From contig JADZBH010000028.1 of the NCBI GenBank assembly GCA_020852175.1, positions 40,458-104,457 on the forward strand: 64,000 bases of DNA. The letters run 5' to 3'. Shown in pieces: positions 1 to 8,505 of this stretch. The position numbers and the translations under genes were made by a program. Position 1 is the stretch's first letter. Each line of letters opens with the position of its first letter. The stretch is from Bryobacterales bacterium (GTDB lineage Bacteria > Acidobacteriota > Terriglobia > Bryobacterales > Bryobacteraceae). Below the pieces are notes generated by a model that saw only the letters and a program-made list of their open reading frames with translations, was not told the origin of the DNA and did no database searches.

Positions 1-209
1 CCCCGGACAGCTCGCGTTTCTGGCCCGCCGATTCCTACGAGCCCGGCCACGCGCAACCCTCCTTCGACAAACAGTACGTGCGCGACTACCTGGAAAGCAT
101 CCGCTGGAACAAGCAGCCGCCCGCTCCCGCGTTGCCGCCCGAGGTGGCTTCCAGCACGAGCGGCAAGTACCGCGAGGCATACCGGATCCTGACGGGCAAG
201 TCCTTATGA
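1..209 (+). CDS. purC: SAICAR synthase, C-terminal end (partial)
   Basis: The frame beginning at base 3 is open to the TGA at 207-209 and encodes the last 68 residues of phosphoribosylaminoimidazole-succinocarboxamide synthase, the purine-pathway enzyme that joins CAIR and aspartate. It begins with [12 protein letters not shown] and continues through [14 protein letters not shown] and WNKQPPAP, the conserved C-terminal signature of the family. The start lies outside the window. The stop overlaps the cvpA start (ATGA), which suggests translational coupling. Another purine gene, purB, lies about 16 kb downstream. Confidence 0.93.
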   Translation, partial: PDSSRFWPADSYEPGHAQPSFDKQYVRDYLESIRWNKQPPAPALPPEVASSTSGKYREAYRILTGKSL

Positions 210-754
210 ACTGGCTGGACGTGGCGCTCGCCCTGATCGTGGCCGGTTCGACCGCCGCCGGCCTTTCGCGAGGCTTCACACGCACCGTGCTCGGCCTGGC
301 CGCGTTCCTGTTCGGGCTTCTGCTGTCCAGTTGGCTCTACGGCTCGGTCGGAACCATGTTCCAGGATTATGTGAGCCACAGGACCGTCGCCAACTTCCTT
401 GGCTTCGTCACCGTCTATGCCGCCGTCATCCTGGCCGCCGCGCTGGCCGGATGGCTGCTCGTGAAGTTTTACAAGTCCGTGGGATTGGACTGGCTGGACC
501 GCCTGCTGGGCGCCGGTGTCGGCATGGCTCGCGGACTCCTGGCCGGATGCGTCCTGGTCATGGTGCTCATGGCATTCGCGCGCAAACCGCCGCCGCCCTC
601 CGTGGTGGATTCGCGCCTGGCTCCCTATATGGTGGACGGCGCTCGCATCCTCTCCTGGCTCGCCCCGCGCGAACTGCGCGACGGCGTGCAGCACAGCTAC
701 CAGCGGGCCCTCGATCTGTGGAAAAGGCAGCTACAGGAGCGGTTGAGCCTGTGA
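206..754 (+). CDS. cvpA: CvpA family membrane protein
   Basis: This 182-residue inner-membrane protein has the layout of the CvpA (colicin V production) family: [12 protein letters not shown] at the N-terminus, about four hydrophobic segments in the first 130 residues (roughly 5-22, 30-45, 65-90 and 105-125), and a soluble amphipathic tail. CvpA proteins are linked to envelope homeostasis and are often found near purine genes, as here directly after purC. The start codon overlaps the purC stop, and its own stop overlaps the GTG of the next gene. The molecular function of the family is not settled. Confidence 0.85.
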   Translation: MNWLDVALALIVAGSTAAGLSRGFTRTVLGLAAFLFGLLLSSWLYGSVGTMFQDYVSHRTVANFLGFVTVYAAVILAAALAGWLLVKFYKSVGLDWLDRLLGAGVGMARGLLAGCVLVMVLMAFARKPPPPSVVDSRLAPYMVDGARILSWLAPRELRDGVQHSYQRALDLWKRQLQERLSL

Positions 755-1446
755 GCGCGCCCGCCCTTCCCCCCATCGATCTCGCCGTGTTCGATCTGGA
801 CGGCACCCTGATCGACTCCGAACGCGATCTCGTGCTTTCCGTGAACGCCACCCTGCTCCATATGGGCCTGCCGGAACTGCCGCTGGATACCATCCGAACC
901 TACGTCGGCAACGGAGCGCCCGTGCTGATGCAGCGCGCCCTGGGCGTTCACGCCTCCGGCGGCAACCTGGAGCGCGCGCTTGCTTTTTTCCTGGAACACT
1001 ACTTCGAGCACATGCTCGACAACACGGCGCTCTATGACGGCGCGCGAGAATCGCTGGACCTGTTGCACGGCGCGGGCGTGCGCCTGGCCCTGCTCACCAA
1101 CAAACCTGACCGCAATACCAAGGGAATTCTCGCCGGGCTCGGCCTTGCGCCCCTGTTCGACCGCGCCTATGGCGGTAACACCTTCCCTCTCCGGAAGCCC
1201 GATCCAATGGGCCTCACGGCCATCATGAACGAACTGGGCGTGCCCGCCGCGCGCACCATCATGGTGGGCGATTCGGCCGTCGATATCCGCACGGCGCGCA
1301 ACGCCGGAGTCTTTTCGGCCGGCCTTACCTGGGGTTTCCAGCCCGAGGGCTTCGCGGCGGAGCCCCCCGACGTTGTGTACGGCGCCCTGCTGCCCCTGGC
1401 GCACGACATTCTCACCGTCCGAGGACTCACCGGCCGCCGGGACTAA
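751..1446 (+). CDS. gph: HAD-family phosphatase, phosphoglycolate phosphatase-like
   Basis: This 231-residue haloacid dehalogenase-fold hydrolase has all four HAD motifs. Motif I is FDLDGTLID (nucleophile D15, acid D17), motif II is LLTNKPD, motif III is the Lys in RKPDP, and motif IV is MVGDSAVDI. The helical cap between motifs I and II is of the size found in Gph/PGP enzymes, which remove 2-phosphoglycolate. I chose the GTG at 751, which overlaps the cvpA stop (GTGA); the frame is open further upstream, but that sequence is inside cvpA. Substrate assignment is by family resemblance. The gene ends convergently with the DUF1080 gene, and their ends overlap by 4 bases. Confidence 0.85.
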   Translation: MSAPALPPIDLAVFDLDGTLIDSERDLVLSVNATLLHMGLPELPLDTIRTYVGNGAPVLMQRALGVHASGGNLERALAFFLEHYFEHMLDNTALYDGARESLDLLHGAGVRLALLTNKPDRNTKGILAGLGLAPLFDRAYGGNTFPLRKPDPMGLTAIMNELGVPAARTIMVGDSAVDIRTARNAGVFSAGLTWGFQPEGFAAEPPDVVYGALLPLAHDILTVRGLTGRRD

Positions 1447-2255
1447 GGCCGGTGGCGCGACCGAAGTCGCTTCGTGACAGGCCCGATCTCAATCCGCCGG
1501 ATCAGTATCTCCGCCCCTTCGCTCTGAAACTGGATCTTCCCGGCCGTTTGCGACGCCCCGGTACCGTAATTCACCACCTTGCCATTGAATACGGCTGTGA
1601 TCGTGCCGCCATCGCACAGAATCTCGCTCATGTTCCATTGGCCTTCCGGCTTGTCCAGGTCCGCGCGGCCCCGGAACCCGAGCACGTCCTTCCACTCCGG
1701 ATCGCGGCCGTACCAGTTGATCCTCTTGCGGTCCGTGCGCACCACCGGGTTGCCCTTCTTCCAATAAATCTGGCCGTTCGGTTCCTCGCGCACCTCCGCC
1801 GACAGCCAGGGCCGTTCAGCGCCATTCACCATGAGGTAATCGCCCGTGCCGCCTTCGATGATCTGATACTCGATCGACTGATACCAGAAGCCTCGGCTGC
1901 CCTCGTCGGGACCGATGCCGTGCACGAGAATGCCCGAGTCGCGCGCCTTATCCACGCGCGGAACATGCGTCGATCCTCCCCACTTCCACTCCATCCGCAA
2001 ATGGTAGTCGCGATAGGCGTCCTTCGTGGAGATGCCGCCGAACTCCTCGCCCGAGATACGCAGCAGTCCGTCACGCACCGTGAAGACGTGCAGCGGGTCG
2101 TTGTACTTGTTGTGCTGCAGGTAGGTATAGAAACCGCTCAGGTCGCGGCCATTGAAGAGTTGGACCCGCCTGGCAGGGCGGATGGGCGTGGGCTCGGCAG
2201 CCGGCAAGTGACCGCTCAGGCCCGCGGCGAGAATCAGGGCTGCGTAAAGGCGCAT
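1443..2255 (-). CDS. Secreted DUF1080 (3-keto-disaccharide hydrolase-like) protein
   Basis: This 270-residue protein begins with a signal peptide (MRLYAALILAAGLSG, cleavage near LPAAEP). It continues as a single lamin-G/jelly-roll DUF1080 domain (PF06439): an opening QLFNGRDLSGFYTYL, the central GGISTKDAYRDYHLRMEWKWG and DSGILVH, and a late GQWNMSEILCDGGTITAVFNGKVVN split across the last third. Members are found in large numbers in Planctomycetes and Acidobacteria; some hydrolyse 3-keto-glycosides. The frame stays open 16 codons further upstream, but Met at 2255 puts the signal peptide at the very N-terminus. A second, double-domain DUF1080 gene lies at 26471. Confidence 0.8.
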   Translation of the reverse strand: MRLYAALILAAGLSGHLPAAEPTPIRPARRVQLFNGRDLSGFYTYLQHNKYNDPLHVFTVRDGLLRISGEEFGGISTKDAYRDYHLRMEWKWGGSTHVPRVDKARDSGILVHGIGPDEGSRGFWYQSIEYQIIEGGTGDYLMVNGAERPWLSAEVREEPNGQIYWKKGNPVVRTDRKRINWYGRDPEWKDVLGFRGRADLDKPEGQWNMSEILCDGGTITAVFNGKVVNYGTGASQTAGKIQFQSEGAEILIRRIEIGPVTKRLRSRHRP

Positions 2256-2348
2256 GCTATTCAGGTTACAGGCAGAGCCGTCTTTTCCGAAGGCCTGGCG
2301 CACGCCCGGCGCCAGCCGCGGGATTTCTGGAGGGCGGTGCAGTAGGGG

Positions 2349-2669
2349 CTAGGCTACGGCATTGATGCCGTGCTTCTCGATCAGCGTCAGCAACTTCAGC
2401 GCGGGCGCAGACGGCCTCTTTTCCCCGCGTTCCCACTTGCTCACGAGGTTCGCCGTCACATTCAGATAATTCGCGAAGACCGTTTGGCTGACGCGCTCGC
2501 GCTCGCGCAGCGCCCGGATTTCCTCGGCCTTCAGCACCCGGACAGGGGTCAGGCACGCGTCGTCAAAATGGCGCATGGTCTGTTTGTCGATAGCCCCAAT
2601 GCCGTGCAGGGCCTCCATCGTCTCGTGGATGGCGGCCATGGCGTCACTTCGATACTGTTTTCTGCTCAT
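2349..2669 (-). CDS. higA: HigA/XRE-type antitoxin
   Basis: This 106-residue DNA-binding protein has a helix-turn-helix in its second half (about residues 48-98: LKAEEIRALRERERVSQ, then VFANYLNV and VSKWERGEKRPS). It resembles the NadS/HigA group of type II antitoxins, which bind the partner toxin and repress their own operon. The N-terminal 45 residues are the dimer/toxin-contact extension usual in this group. Its start lies 26 bases inside the toxin reading frame, so the order is toxin first, as in higBA loci. The gene looks intact although its toxin is not. Confidence 0.8.
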   Translation of the reverse strand: MSRKQYRSDAMAAIHETMEALHGIGAIDKQTMRHFDDACLTPVRVLKAEEIRALRERERVSQTVFANYLNVTANLVSKWERGEKRPSAPALKLLTLIEKHGINAVA

Positions 2670-3069
2670 CGCGCATCACCTCGACAGAATCACCCTTCTT
2701 GGCCAGTTCCGCCATCTGCTTCGCTGACAGCGCCAGCACATGCCCCGACGCCGCCTTGAACGCTCGCACCTCATCGTCGTCGATGTTGCCCCGGTCGTTC
2801 TTCGCGAAGCCGTACCTGAACACAGCACGCTCGCCCGCACGGTAGAAAAGAATCGTCCGGAAACCTCCCGACTTTCCCTTCCCCTGACGTGCGATGCGCT
2901 GCTTCAGCACCCCGCCACCCAGATCGGCGTCCACGAAGCCTTTTTCCGCCCGGTCCGCCGCATCCAGCAAATCCGCGTCCTCGATGCCTTCCTATCGTGC
3001 AAACCGCTGGAACCACTTCGACTTGTAGAGTCTGGGGTGGTTTACTGTCTTGCCAGGCTGATTATTCAT
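2644..3069 (-). pseudogene. higB: HigB/RelE-type toxin interrupted by an amber codon
   Basis: Reading from the ATG at 3069, the frame gives a usual toxin N-terminus (LYKSKWFQRFAR), then a TAG at 2992-2994, and continues in the same frame as EGIEDADLLDAADRAEK and VDADLGGGVLKQRIAR to the stop at 2644. Family members carry Lys or a similar residue at this position (ARKEGI), so a single substitution such as AAG to TAG explains the break. The downstream part keeps the RelE-fold core (KSGGFRTILFYR, YGFAKNDRGNI). It could still be made from a TTG at 2970, but that product would lack the first strand and helix. The best reading is a recently inactivated ribosome-dependent mRNA interferase. Amber readthrough or a sequencing error remain possible. 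Confidence 0.75.
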
Positions 3070-3096
3070 TCTATGGTACTCGGTACTATATTTCAA
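3068..3096 (-). promoter_or_regulatory. Candidate promoter and operator of the higBA locus
   Basis: On the minus strand TTGAAA (3096-3091) is followed after 17 bases by TAGAAT (3073-3068). The spacer holds a direct repeat AGTACC-G-AGTACC (3087-3075), a plausible binding site for the antitoxin. The -10 overlaps the first ATG of the toxin frame, so a transcript from this promoter would be leaderless or would begin just inside the frame. This is a pattern match only. Confidence 0.4.
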
Positions 3097-3121
3097 AGAC
3101 CTCCTGGAAGCCTCTGTTATT

Positions 3122-3277
3122 TCATGGGCCTGAAAAACCAGCAAGCCACCAGGTTTCCGCGGTCGTCGTCTCGCATTTTTCGACCACGAGGACGGCCCAG
3201 CCGTCCGGGGTGAGTTGGAGCACTGGCGACGTCACCATCCGGCCGTCAACTTTCACGGCGCGTCTGTTCTTCCGCAT
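3122..3277 (-). CDS. Small hypothetical protein (51 aa) or gene remnant
   Basis: This short minus-strand frame encodes MRKNRRAVKVDGRMVTSP, then LQLTPDGWAVLVVEKCE and ETWWLAGFSGP. The composition looks like real protein rather than a GC shadow, but I do not recognise it. It lies between the toxin-antitoxin promoter and the radical SAM gene. The frame runs on upstream without an ATG to a stop near 3400, so it may be the end of a decayed gene. Nothing else is visible in 3097-3489 except a gradual fall in GC towards 3470. Confidence 0.3.
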   Translation of the reverse strand: MRKNRRAVKVDGRMVTSPVLQLTPDGWAVLVVEKCETTTAETWWLAGFSGP

Positions 3278-3489
3278 CTCGGTTTCCAAAGGCCCCTTCC
3301 CAGCGGATGACGTCTTGTTCCGATAAGAGCTTCGCCCCAGGGTATAGGTGTCCGCATCGCAGCATCGCTCCCTGTGAATCGACCTCCGGGTGCATTGTCA
3401 TCCGGCGCACGCCCGGCGCCACCCTCTGAACTGAACCGGTGAAACATGATACAGTAAAACAGTATTTTTTCCTGTTTGCCAGCAAAGCA

Positions 3490-5148
3490 ATGAGCGAAAT
3501 CATCTCCCTCCACCCTAAAGGGTCCCGCGCCAGGGTTCTCCTCTCCTCTGTCTTCGGCCCCTACGCACAAAACGACGAGTACGGCAGCCGGAGCATTAAC
3601 CCGATGGAGCTGTACCACAACCAGGTGACGCGCATGCAAGGGGTCTTTTCGCCCCGCATGTTCCACCGGTCGTGGGGCATCATGATGATCCAGGCAAACA
3701 TCACCGCGCCGTGCACCCTGCTCGACTTCCCCACGCGCGAACGGTTCATCGAGGAGCTAAAGACGAACAACTATGACATCGTCGGGCTCACCTCGATTAT
3801 CGTGAACATCGGCAAGGTGGCCGAAATGTGCCGATTGATTCGCGAACATGCGCCGGGCGCCACCATTGTCATAGGCGGCCATGTGACGGCCATCGAAGGC
3901 GTCGAGCAGATGGCCGACGCCGACCACTTCGTGAAGGGCGACGGCATTACCTGGATGCGCCGCTTCCTGGGCGAGGACCCTTCGGCCCCGGTGAACCATC
4001 CCGACATCGCCAGCGGCTTCGGTCACCGTGTCATGGGCTTCACACTTCCGCCGAACATGGGTTCGACGGCGGCGACCATCATCCCTTCGGCGGGTTGCCC
4101 CCTGGGATGCAACTTCTGCACCACGTCGGCTTTCTTCGGCGGCAAGGGCAAGTTCCTGAACTTCCTGGGTACGGGCCGCGAATTGTTCGACGTGATGGAG
4201 GGCGCTGAAACCCGATTGAAGGTGAACTCGTTCTTCATGATGGACGAGAATTTCCTGCTCTACAAGAAGCGCGCCATGGATCTGCTGGAACGCATGGAAA
4301 AGGCAGGCAAGAGCTGGGTTCTCTATGTGTTCGCCTCATCCAACGCGGTCAGGAAATACACGATGGAGGAACTGGTCCGGCTGGGCGTTTCCTGGCTCTG
4401 GATGGGCCTGGAGTCTCCGCACTCGGGCTACGACAAGCTGAAGGGTTCCAACACCATCGAATTGACGCGCGAGTTGCGCGCCCACGGCATCAAGCTGCTC
4501 GGCTCCACCATCGTCGGCATGGAGCACCACACCCCCGAAAATATCCAGGAAGAGATCGACTACGCCGTCCAGCATGCAACCGACTTCCACCAGTTCATGC
4601 TCTATACGCCCATTCCCGGCACGCCCCTGCACGCCCAGATGAAGGAGGAGGGACGGCTGAGGCCGGTCGATCTGGCGGATATCCACGGACAGTTCCAGTT
4701 CAATTTCGAACACGGCAACATCTCGGCCGAACAGTCCAAGCAGTTTCTCGACCAGGCGTTCTGGCGGGACTTCGAGCGGAACGGCCCCAGCCTGTTCCGT
4801 ATCTGCCGCACGACGTTGGAGGGATGGCAGCGCTACAAGCTCCACCCGGATCTGCGGATCCGCCGCCGGTTCGAAAACGAGATGGGAGTGCTCAAGAACG
4901 TCTACGGCGGCCTGCTATGGGCCATGGAACGCCGTCTGCGCAAAACCAACTCGGCCATCACCAGGCAGGTGCGCGATCTTCGCAAATCCCTGTTCAACGA
5001 GTTCGGCTTCAGCGCACGCCTGGCCTCGGCGTTGGTGGGCCCCATGCTGTGGTTCACCTCGCGGCGGGAAGAAAAGCGATTGGCCAAAGGTTGGACTTAC
5101 GAACCGAAGACCTTCCTGGAGCGCCGCAACTGGGAGGGCGCGCGCTAA
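3490..5148 (+). CDS. B12-binding-domain radical SAM enzyme, function unknown
   Basis: This 552-residue protein has a class B radical SAM layout. An N-terminal Rossmann-like cobalamin-binding region (about residues 10-180: IVGLTSIIVNIGKVAEM, TIVIGGHVTAIEGVEQM) is followed by a radical SAM core with the CxxxCxxC cluster motif CPLGCNFC (C203, C207, C210). The helical C-terminus ends in a basic tail. Such enzymes often methylate or couple unactivated carbons in lipids, antibiotics or cofactors. The substrate cannot be read from the sequence. The cobalamin His of the DxHxxG motif is not obvious, so B12 binding is uncertain. I chose the Met at 3490 (MSEIISLHPKG); a Met 17 codons upstream (3439) is possible. 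The gene stands alone between the TA locus and a convergent small gene. Confidence 0.75.
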   Translation: MSEIISLHPKGSRARVLLSSVFGPYAQNDEYGSRSINPMELYHNQVTRMQGVFSPRMFHRSWGIMMIQANITAPCTLLDFPTRERFIEELKTNNYDIVGLTSIIVNIGKVAEMCRLIREHAPGATIVIGGHVTAIEGVEQMADADHFVKGDGITWMRRFLGEDPSAPVNHPDIASGFGHRVMGFTLPPNMGSTAATIIPSAGCPLGCNFCTTSAFFGGKGKFLNFLGTGRELFDVMEGAETRLKVNSFFMMDENFLLYKKRAMDLLERMEKAGKSWVLYVFASSNAVRKYTMEELVRLGVSWLWMGLESPHSGYDKLKGSNTIELTRELRAHGIKLLGSTIVGMEHHTPENIQEEIDYAVQHATDFHQFMLYTPIPGTPLHAQMKEEGRLRPVDLADIHGQFQFNFEHGNISAEQSKQFLDQAFWRDFERNGPSLFRICRTTLEGWQRYKLHPDLRIRRRFENEMGVLKNVYGGLLWAMERRLRKTNSAITRQVRDLRKSLFNEFGFSARLASALVGPMLWFTSRREEKRLAKGWTYEPKTFLERRNWEGAR

Positions 5149-5179
5149 CAGAGCCAGCGCCCCTATAACCCAGCCGGCA

Positions 5180-5398
5180 TTACACGCCCGCCAGCCGCCG
5201 GTAGGTCTTCACGGCCACATTCTGGAACTCCCAGGCATTGGCCAGTTCCGCAGGCGGCCTGCTTTCGTATTCCAGCATGTAAGCGGAGCCGCGTTGCAAC
5301 GGCCTCACCACGAGGCGCGCCCCGAACGGAGCGAACTCCGGGAAGCGTGCCAACGCCTCGTCCAACGCCTGCCGTGCCAATGTAGGGTTCAGTTCCAT
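5180..5398 (-). CDS. Small hypothetical protein (72 aa)
   Basis: This small, probably soluble protein starts MELNPTLARQALDEALARF and ends with EFQNVAVKTYRRLAGV. It has one predicted N-terminal helix followed by strand-like stretches (ARLVVRPLQRG, AYMLEYES). I do not recognise a family. The start was placed at Met 5398 because the frame further upstream runs through a transcription terminator hairpin; Met 5404 is an alternative. No good ribosome binding site is visible. It is convergent with the radical SAM gene. Confidence 0.5.
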   Translation of the reverse strand: MELNPTLARQALDEALARFPEFAPFGARLVVRPLQRGSAYMLEYESRPPAELANAWEFQNVAVKTYRRLAGV

Positions 5399-5406
5399 GC
5401 ACATGC

Positions 5407-5440
5407 AAAAGGCCCGATCCTCACGGACCGGGCCCTTTTT
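5407..5440. terminator. Intrinsic terminator, probably bidirectional
   Basis: Inverted repeat GGCCCGATCC / GGACCGGGCC (5411-5420 and 5425-5434, one mismatch, TCAC loop) is flanked by AAAA on the left and TTTTT on the right. It follows the stop of the minus-strand gene at 5461 and could stop transcription in either direction. Confidence 0.8.
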
Positions 5441-5460
5441 GTTTCCTTTCCCGGCTCGGG

Positions 5461-6753
5461 TTACCGCTTGCGCGATCCCTTCCTTGGGGCGGCTTTCTTG
5501 GCGGGCGGAGGCGGCGCGGGCCAACCGGTGATCTGCGCCTTCTCGATGTCGGCGGTCACCAGGAACGGATCGGCGGCGAACGCGTTCGGTACTGCCCCTT
5601 CGAACTCGATCACCGTGCCTGCAGGCGCGTCGTTGGCGAAAGCGGCATCCACCACCAGCTTGATCTCCGGCGTGTCGGCCGAGGAGATGGCCACCACCAC
5701 TTCCTTCGGCTTCCTGGCCGGCGAGGTGGACACCACGGTGCCCTTCAGCTTCGGCAGGGCGCTGCCCTTGATCTGTTCAAAGTAGGTCGCCCCGGAGCCA
5801 TCTTCGGCGATGAGGGCCTTCTTCACCTGGATCCACAGATACTTTTGCGGATCGTCGCCCTTCAGCTTCTCGTCCTCGCGCGCCATGCGCTGGGCCTCGC
5901 TCTCGATGGTGAACCCGTCGGGCGGGAAGCACGAGGTCTTGGTCTGGGCAATCAGTTCCTCCATGCCCTTCTTCCAGCCGGTGTGCTTGGTGTAGACCTT
6001 CTCGAAATAAGCCTGTACCTGTTTTTGCACGTCCGGCGCCAGGGCGTCCTCGCCTGTATAGAACGCCGCGCGCGCCACATGGTAGATGGCGGGCATTTGC
6101 AGCTCCGGCTTCTTCTGCTGGAGCAACGACGTGGACAACTGGTAGCTCACCGCGCCGGTGCAGTTCAGCTTCAGGATCTTCGTGTATTCCTCGGCTGCTC
6201 CGGCAAAATTTTTCCGCGCCATCTGAATGAAAGCCAGGGTCTTGAGCGCCTCGATTTCCAGCTTCTCTTTTTCCTTGCGCCAGACGGCGTCTGTCACCGA
6301 TTGCGGCTTCTTGGCGGCGTCAAAGGTCTCCGGCAGCGTGCCCAACAGGCCGTTGGCGGCTTTTTCGCCCAATTCCAGGCGGTCCGGAGCGGTATTGTTC
6401 AACGAACGCGTCAACAGCGTGACATAGTAAAGGCCGGAGACATTGCGCGGCTCATTCTTCAGAAGCTCCTGCGCCGTGGCCAGCATCTTTTCGCCGTCGC
6501 GCAACGCCTGATAGGTCGTGATCATCAGCACCAGCCGGTCGTTCTTGAAATCCGACTCCGGGTACTTTTCTTTCCACGTCAAAAGGTGCTGAATCTTCTT
6601 GGCCGGATCGGTTTCCTTGGTGGCCGCCGTGAACAGGTCGTACTCCATCTGATCCTTGACCTGTTTTGGCTTGGCCGCCTCCTGTGCCAACAAGCTGCCT
6701 GCGCACAGCGCCAGGACGCTCAAGAGCGCCGCTATTCTGGAAGAGAACTTCAC
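5461..6753 (-). CDS. Secreted helical-repeat protein of unknown function
   Basis: This 430-residue exported protein starts at a GTG (6753) preceded by a strong AGGAGG about eight bases upstream. The signal peptide is VKFSSRIAALLSVLALCAGSLLAQ. The body (about residues 30-300) is charged and helical with TPR-like spacing (ATKETDPAKKIQHLLTWKEKYP, YQALRDGEKMLATAQELL, ALKTLAFIQMARKNFAGAAEEY). A beta-rich stretch follows (about 320-400), ending in a Pro/Lys/Arg-rich tail. It probably acts in the periplasm as a protein-protein scaffold, but that is inference. The gene is monocistronic, with a terminator directly after it. Confidence 0.7.
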   Translation of the reverse strand: MKFSSRIAALLSVLALCAGSLLAQEAAKPKQVKDQMEYDLFTAATKETDPAKKIQHLLTWKEKYPESDFKNDRLVLMITTYQALRDGEKMLATAQELLKNEPRNVSGLYYVTLLTRSLNNTAPDRLELGEKAANGLLGTLPETFDAAKKPQSVTDAVWRKEKEKLEIEALKTLAFIQMARKNFAGAAEEYTKILKLNCTGAVSYQLSTSLLQQKKPELQMPAIYHVARAAFYTGEDALAPDVQKQVQAYFEKVYTKHTGWKKGMEELIAQTKTSCFPPDGFTIESEAQRMAREDEKLKGDDPQKYLWIQVKKALIAEDGSGATYFEQIKGSALPKLKGTVVSTSPARKPKEVVVAISSADTPEIKLVVDAAFANDAPAGTVIEFEGAVPNAFAADPFLVTADIEKAQITGWPAPPPPAKKAAPRKGSRKR

Positions 6754-6801
6754 GTCTCGCCTCCTCGTTTCTGGTTCCTGGATTTTCCCGCGATACGAGC
6801 G

Positions 6802-6825
6802 ATCATAGCAGACGCTTCCGTCTGC
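6802..6825 (-). promoter_or_regulatory. Inverted repeat next to a TATGAT -10-like box
   Basis: GCAGACG-N4-CGTCTGC (6808-6825) is a perfect 7-base inverted repeat. On the minus strand it is directly followed by TATGAT (6807-6802), about 50 bases upstream of the GTG of the secreted helical-repeat gene. It would occupy the -10/-35 spacer, as an operator would. I see no good -35 hexamer. Confidence 0.3.
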
Positions 6826-6998
6826 GAAGGCTCCCTTTCGGCTCGTGGCCCGATCTCGCGCAAGTCGTGAGTATACATGACCCTCTGGGGCAGCCGCAAT
6901 CAACCGCTTTCCCTCTTCGTATCGCCGGTACACCGCCCACCGCGCACCACCGCCTCCCTCACCTGAGCCCGTTCAGATAGATGCGCGCGGAGCCAAAT

Positions 6999-7027
6999 TT
7001 GTTCCCAGGACACTGCTGTGCTAGCCT
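6999..7027 (+). promoter_or_regulatory. Weak candidate promoter for the symporter-permease operon
   Basis: TTGTTC (6999-7004) is followed after 17 bases by TAGCCT (7022-7027), about 20 bases before the symporter start. Both boxes are only partial matches. Confidence 0.25.
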
Positions 7028-7047
7028 CCAGTTTTCCCATCTCCACC

Positions 7048-8505
7048 ATGCGCACAGCCGACCTGGCAGTCATCCTTCTCTATCTCATCGGCATCACCTG
7101 GTTCGGCGCCCGCTTCAAGGAATCGCAAAAATCCCTGAAAGATTACTTTCTCGGAGGCAGGACCACACCCTGGTGGGCCATCGGCTTTTCCATTGTTTCC
7201 GCGGAAACCTCGACGCTTACCGTCATCGGCACGCCGGCGCTCTCCTTCAACGGTAACTTCGGCTTTCTCCAGGTGGTATTCGGCTACCTGCTGGCCCGCC
7301 TGGTGATCTCCGCGCTTCTGCTGCCCCACTATTTCCGCGGCGAAATGTTCACCGCTTACGAGCTGATGCAGCGCCGCTTCGGACCGAATATCCGGAAGTT
7401 CACCGCAGGCGCCTTCCTGGTTCTGCGAGCCCTGGCCGAAGGCGTCCGCGTCTTCGCCATTTCCATCGTCATCTCGATCATCCTTGGCACGGGCGAAGCC
7501 CTCAGCATCGCCCTCATCGTGGCGCTCACGATTTTTTACACATTTGAAGGCGGCATGACGGCCGTCATCTGGACCGACGTCATCCAGATGGTCCTCTACG
7601 TCGGCGGGGCCATCCTGAGCTTCTTCGTCATTCTCGGCAAGATTCCCGGCGGATGGGACCATGTGATGGCAGTGGCCGAACCGCTGGGCAAGCTCACCGT
7701 CTTCGATTTCCGTTTTTCCCCTTCGATGGAATTTTTCTCACGAACCTATAATTTCTGGGCGGGCATCATCGGCGGCTGCTTTCTCACCACGGCCTCGCAC
7801 GGCACCGAACAACTCATGGTGCAGCGGCTGCTGTCGGCACGCAACGAAGGCGAATCACGGCTGGCGCTGTTCGCCAGTTGGGCCGTGATTTTCTTCCAGT
7901 TCACCCTGTTTCTGGCCATCGGTCTGCTGCTGTTCGTGTACTACCAGGACAACGGGCTGCCAGCCCCGGCCAAGCCGGACCGCATCTACCCGGAATTCAT
8001 CTGGAATAACCTGCCGCCCGGCATCGCCGGTCTGGTGACGGCCGCCATTCTGGCCGCCGCCATGTCGAACCTCTCGGCGGCCCTGAACTCGCTGGCCTCC
8101 ACCACCGTGATGGATTTTTACAAGCCGCTCGCCGAAGCCCGCGGCCAGCATCGCACCGACACGCAGTGGCTGGCCATCGCCCGCCGTTCCACTTTGTTCT
8201 GGGGCGCCGCCCTGTTTGCCATCGCCCTGCTGGCGCAACAGGTTTCCAGCGTGCTCGAAGCCGGGCTGGGAATCGCCAGCGTGGTGTACGGCGCGTTGCT
8301 GGGCGCCTTCCTGCTGGGCATCCTCACGAACCGCGTGGGTGAGCGCGCCGCCATCGCCGGCATGGCCGCCTCGCTGCTGGCCATGCTCTTTGTACGCCTG
8401 GCCACGCCGGTCGCCTGGACCTGGTACGTCCTGACGGGAACCTGCGTCACCTTCTTCACCGCCCTGGCCGTCTCTTATCTCTTTCCGCAAAGGAACAACG
8501 CGTGA
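7048..8505 (+). CDS. Sodium:solute symporter (SSS family)
   Basis: This 485-residue membrane protein belongs to the SSS/SLC5 family, which couples Na+ flow to uptake of sugars, amino acids or carboxylates. It has about 13-14 hydrophobic segments from TADLAVILLYLIGITWFGARF onward, the family feature GGRTTPWWAIGFSIVSAETS in the first 60 residues, and the Na-site-like AAAMSNLSAALNSLAS stretch near residue 345. The start at Met 7048 places the first membrane segment at the N-terminus; a GTG ten codons upstream is possible. Its stop overlaps the GTG of the next permease. The substrate is unknown. Confidence 0.85.
   Translation: MRTADLAVILLYLIGITWFGARFKESQKSLKDYFLGGRTTPWWAIGFSIVSAETSTLTVIGTPALSFNGNFGFLQVVFGYLLARLVISALLLPHYFRGEMFTAYELMQRRFGPNIRKFTAGAFLVLRALAEGVRVFAISIVISIILGTGEALSIALIVALTIFYTFEGGMTAVIWTDVIQMVLYVGGAILSFFVILGKIPGGWDHVMAVAEPLGKLTVFDFRFSPSMEFFSRTYNFWAGIIGGCFLTTASHGTEQLMVQRLLSARNEGESRLALFASWAVIFFQFTLFLAIGLLLFVYYQDNGLPAPAKPDRIYPEFIWNNLPPGIAGLVTAAILAAAMSNLSAALNSLASTTVMDFYKPLAEARGQHRTDTQWLAIARRSTLFWGAALFAIALLAQQVSSVLEAGLGIASVVYGALLGAFLLGILTNRVGERAAIAGMAASLLAMLFVRLATPVAWTWYVLTGTCVTFFTALAVSYLFPQRNNA

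Noticed and set aside
3246..3503. Minus-strand frame of 85 residues upstream of the radical SAM gene
   Set aside because: No family signature or ribosome binding site; it overlaps the start of the radical SAM gene and a better small frame at 3122-3277.
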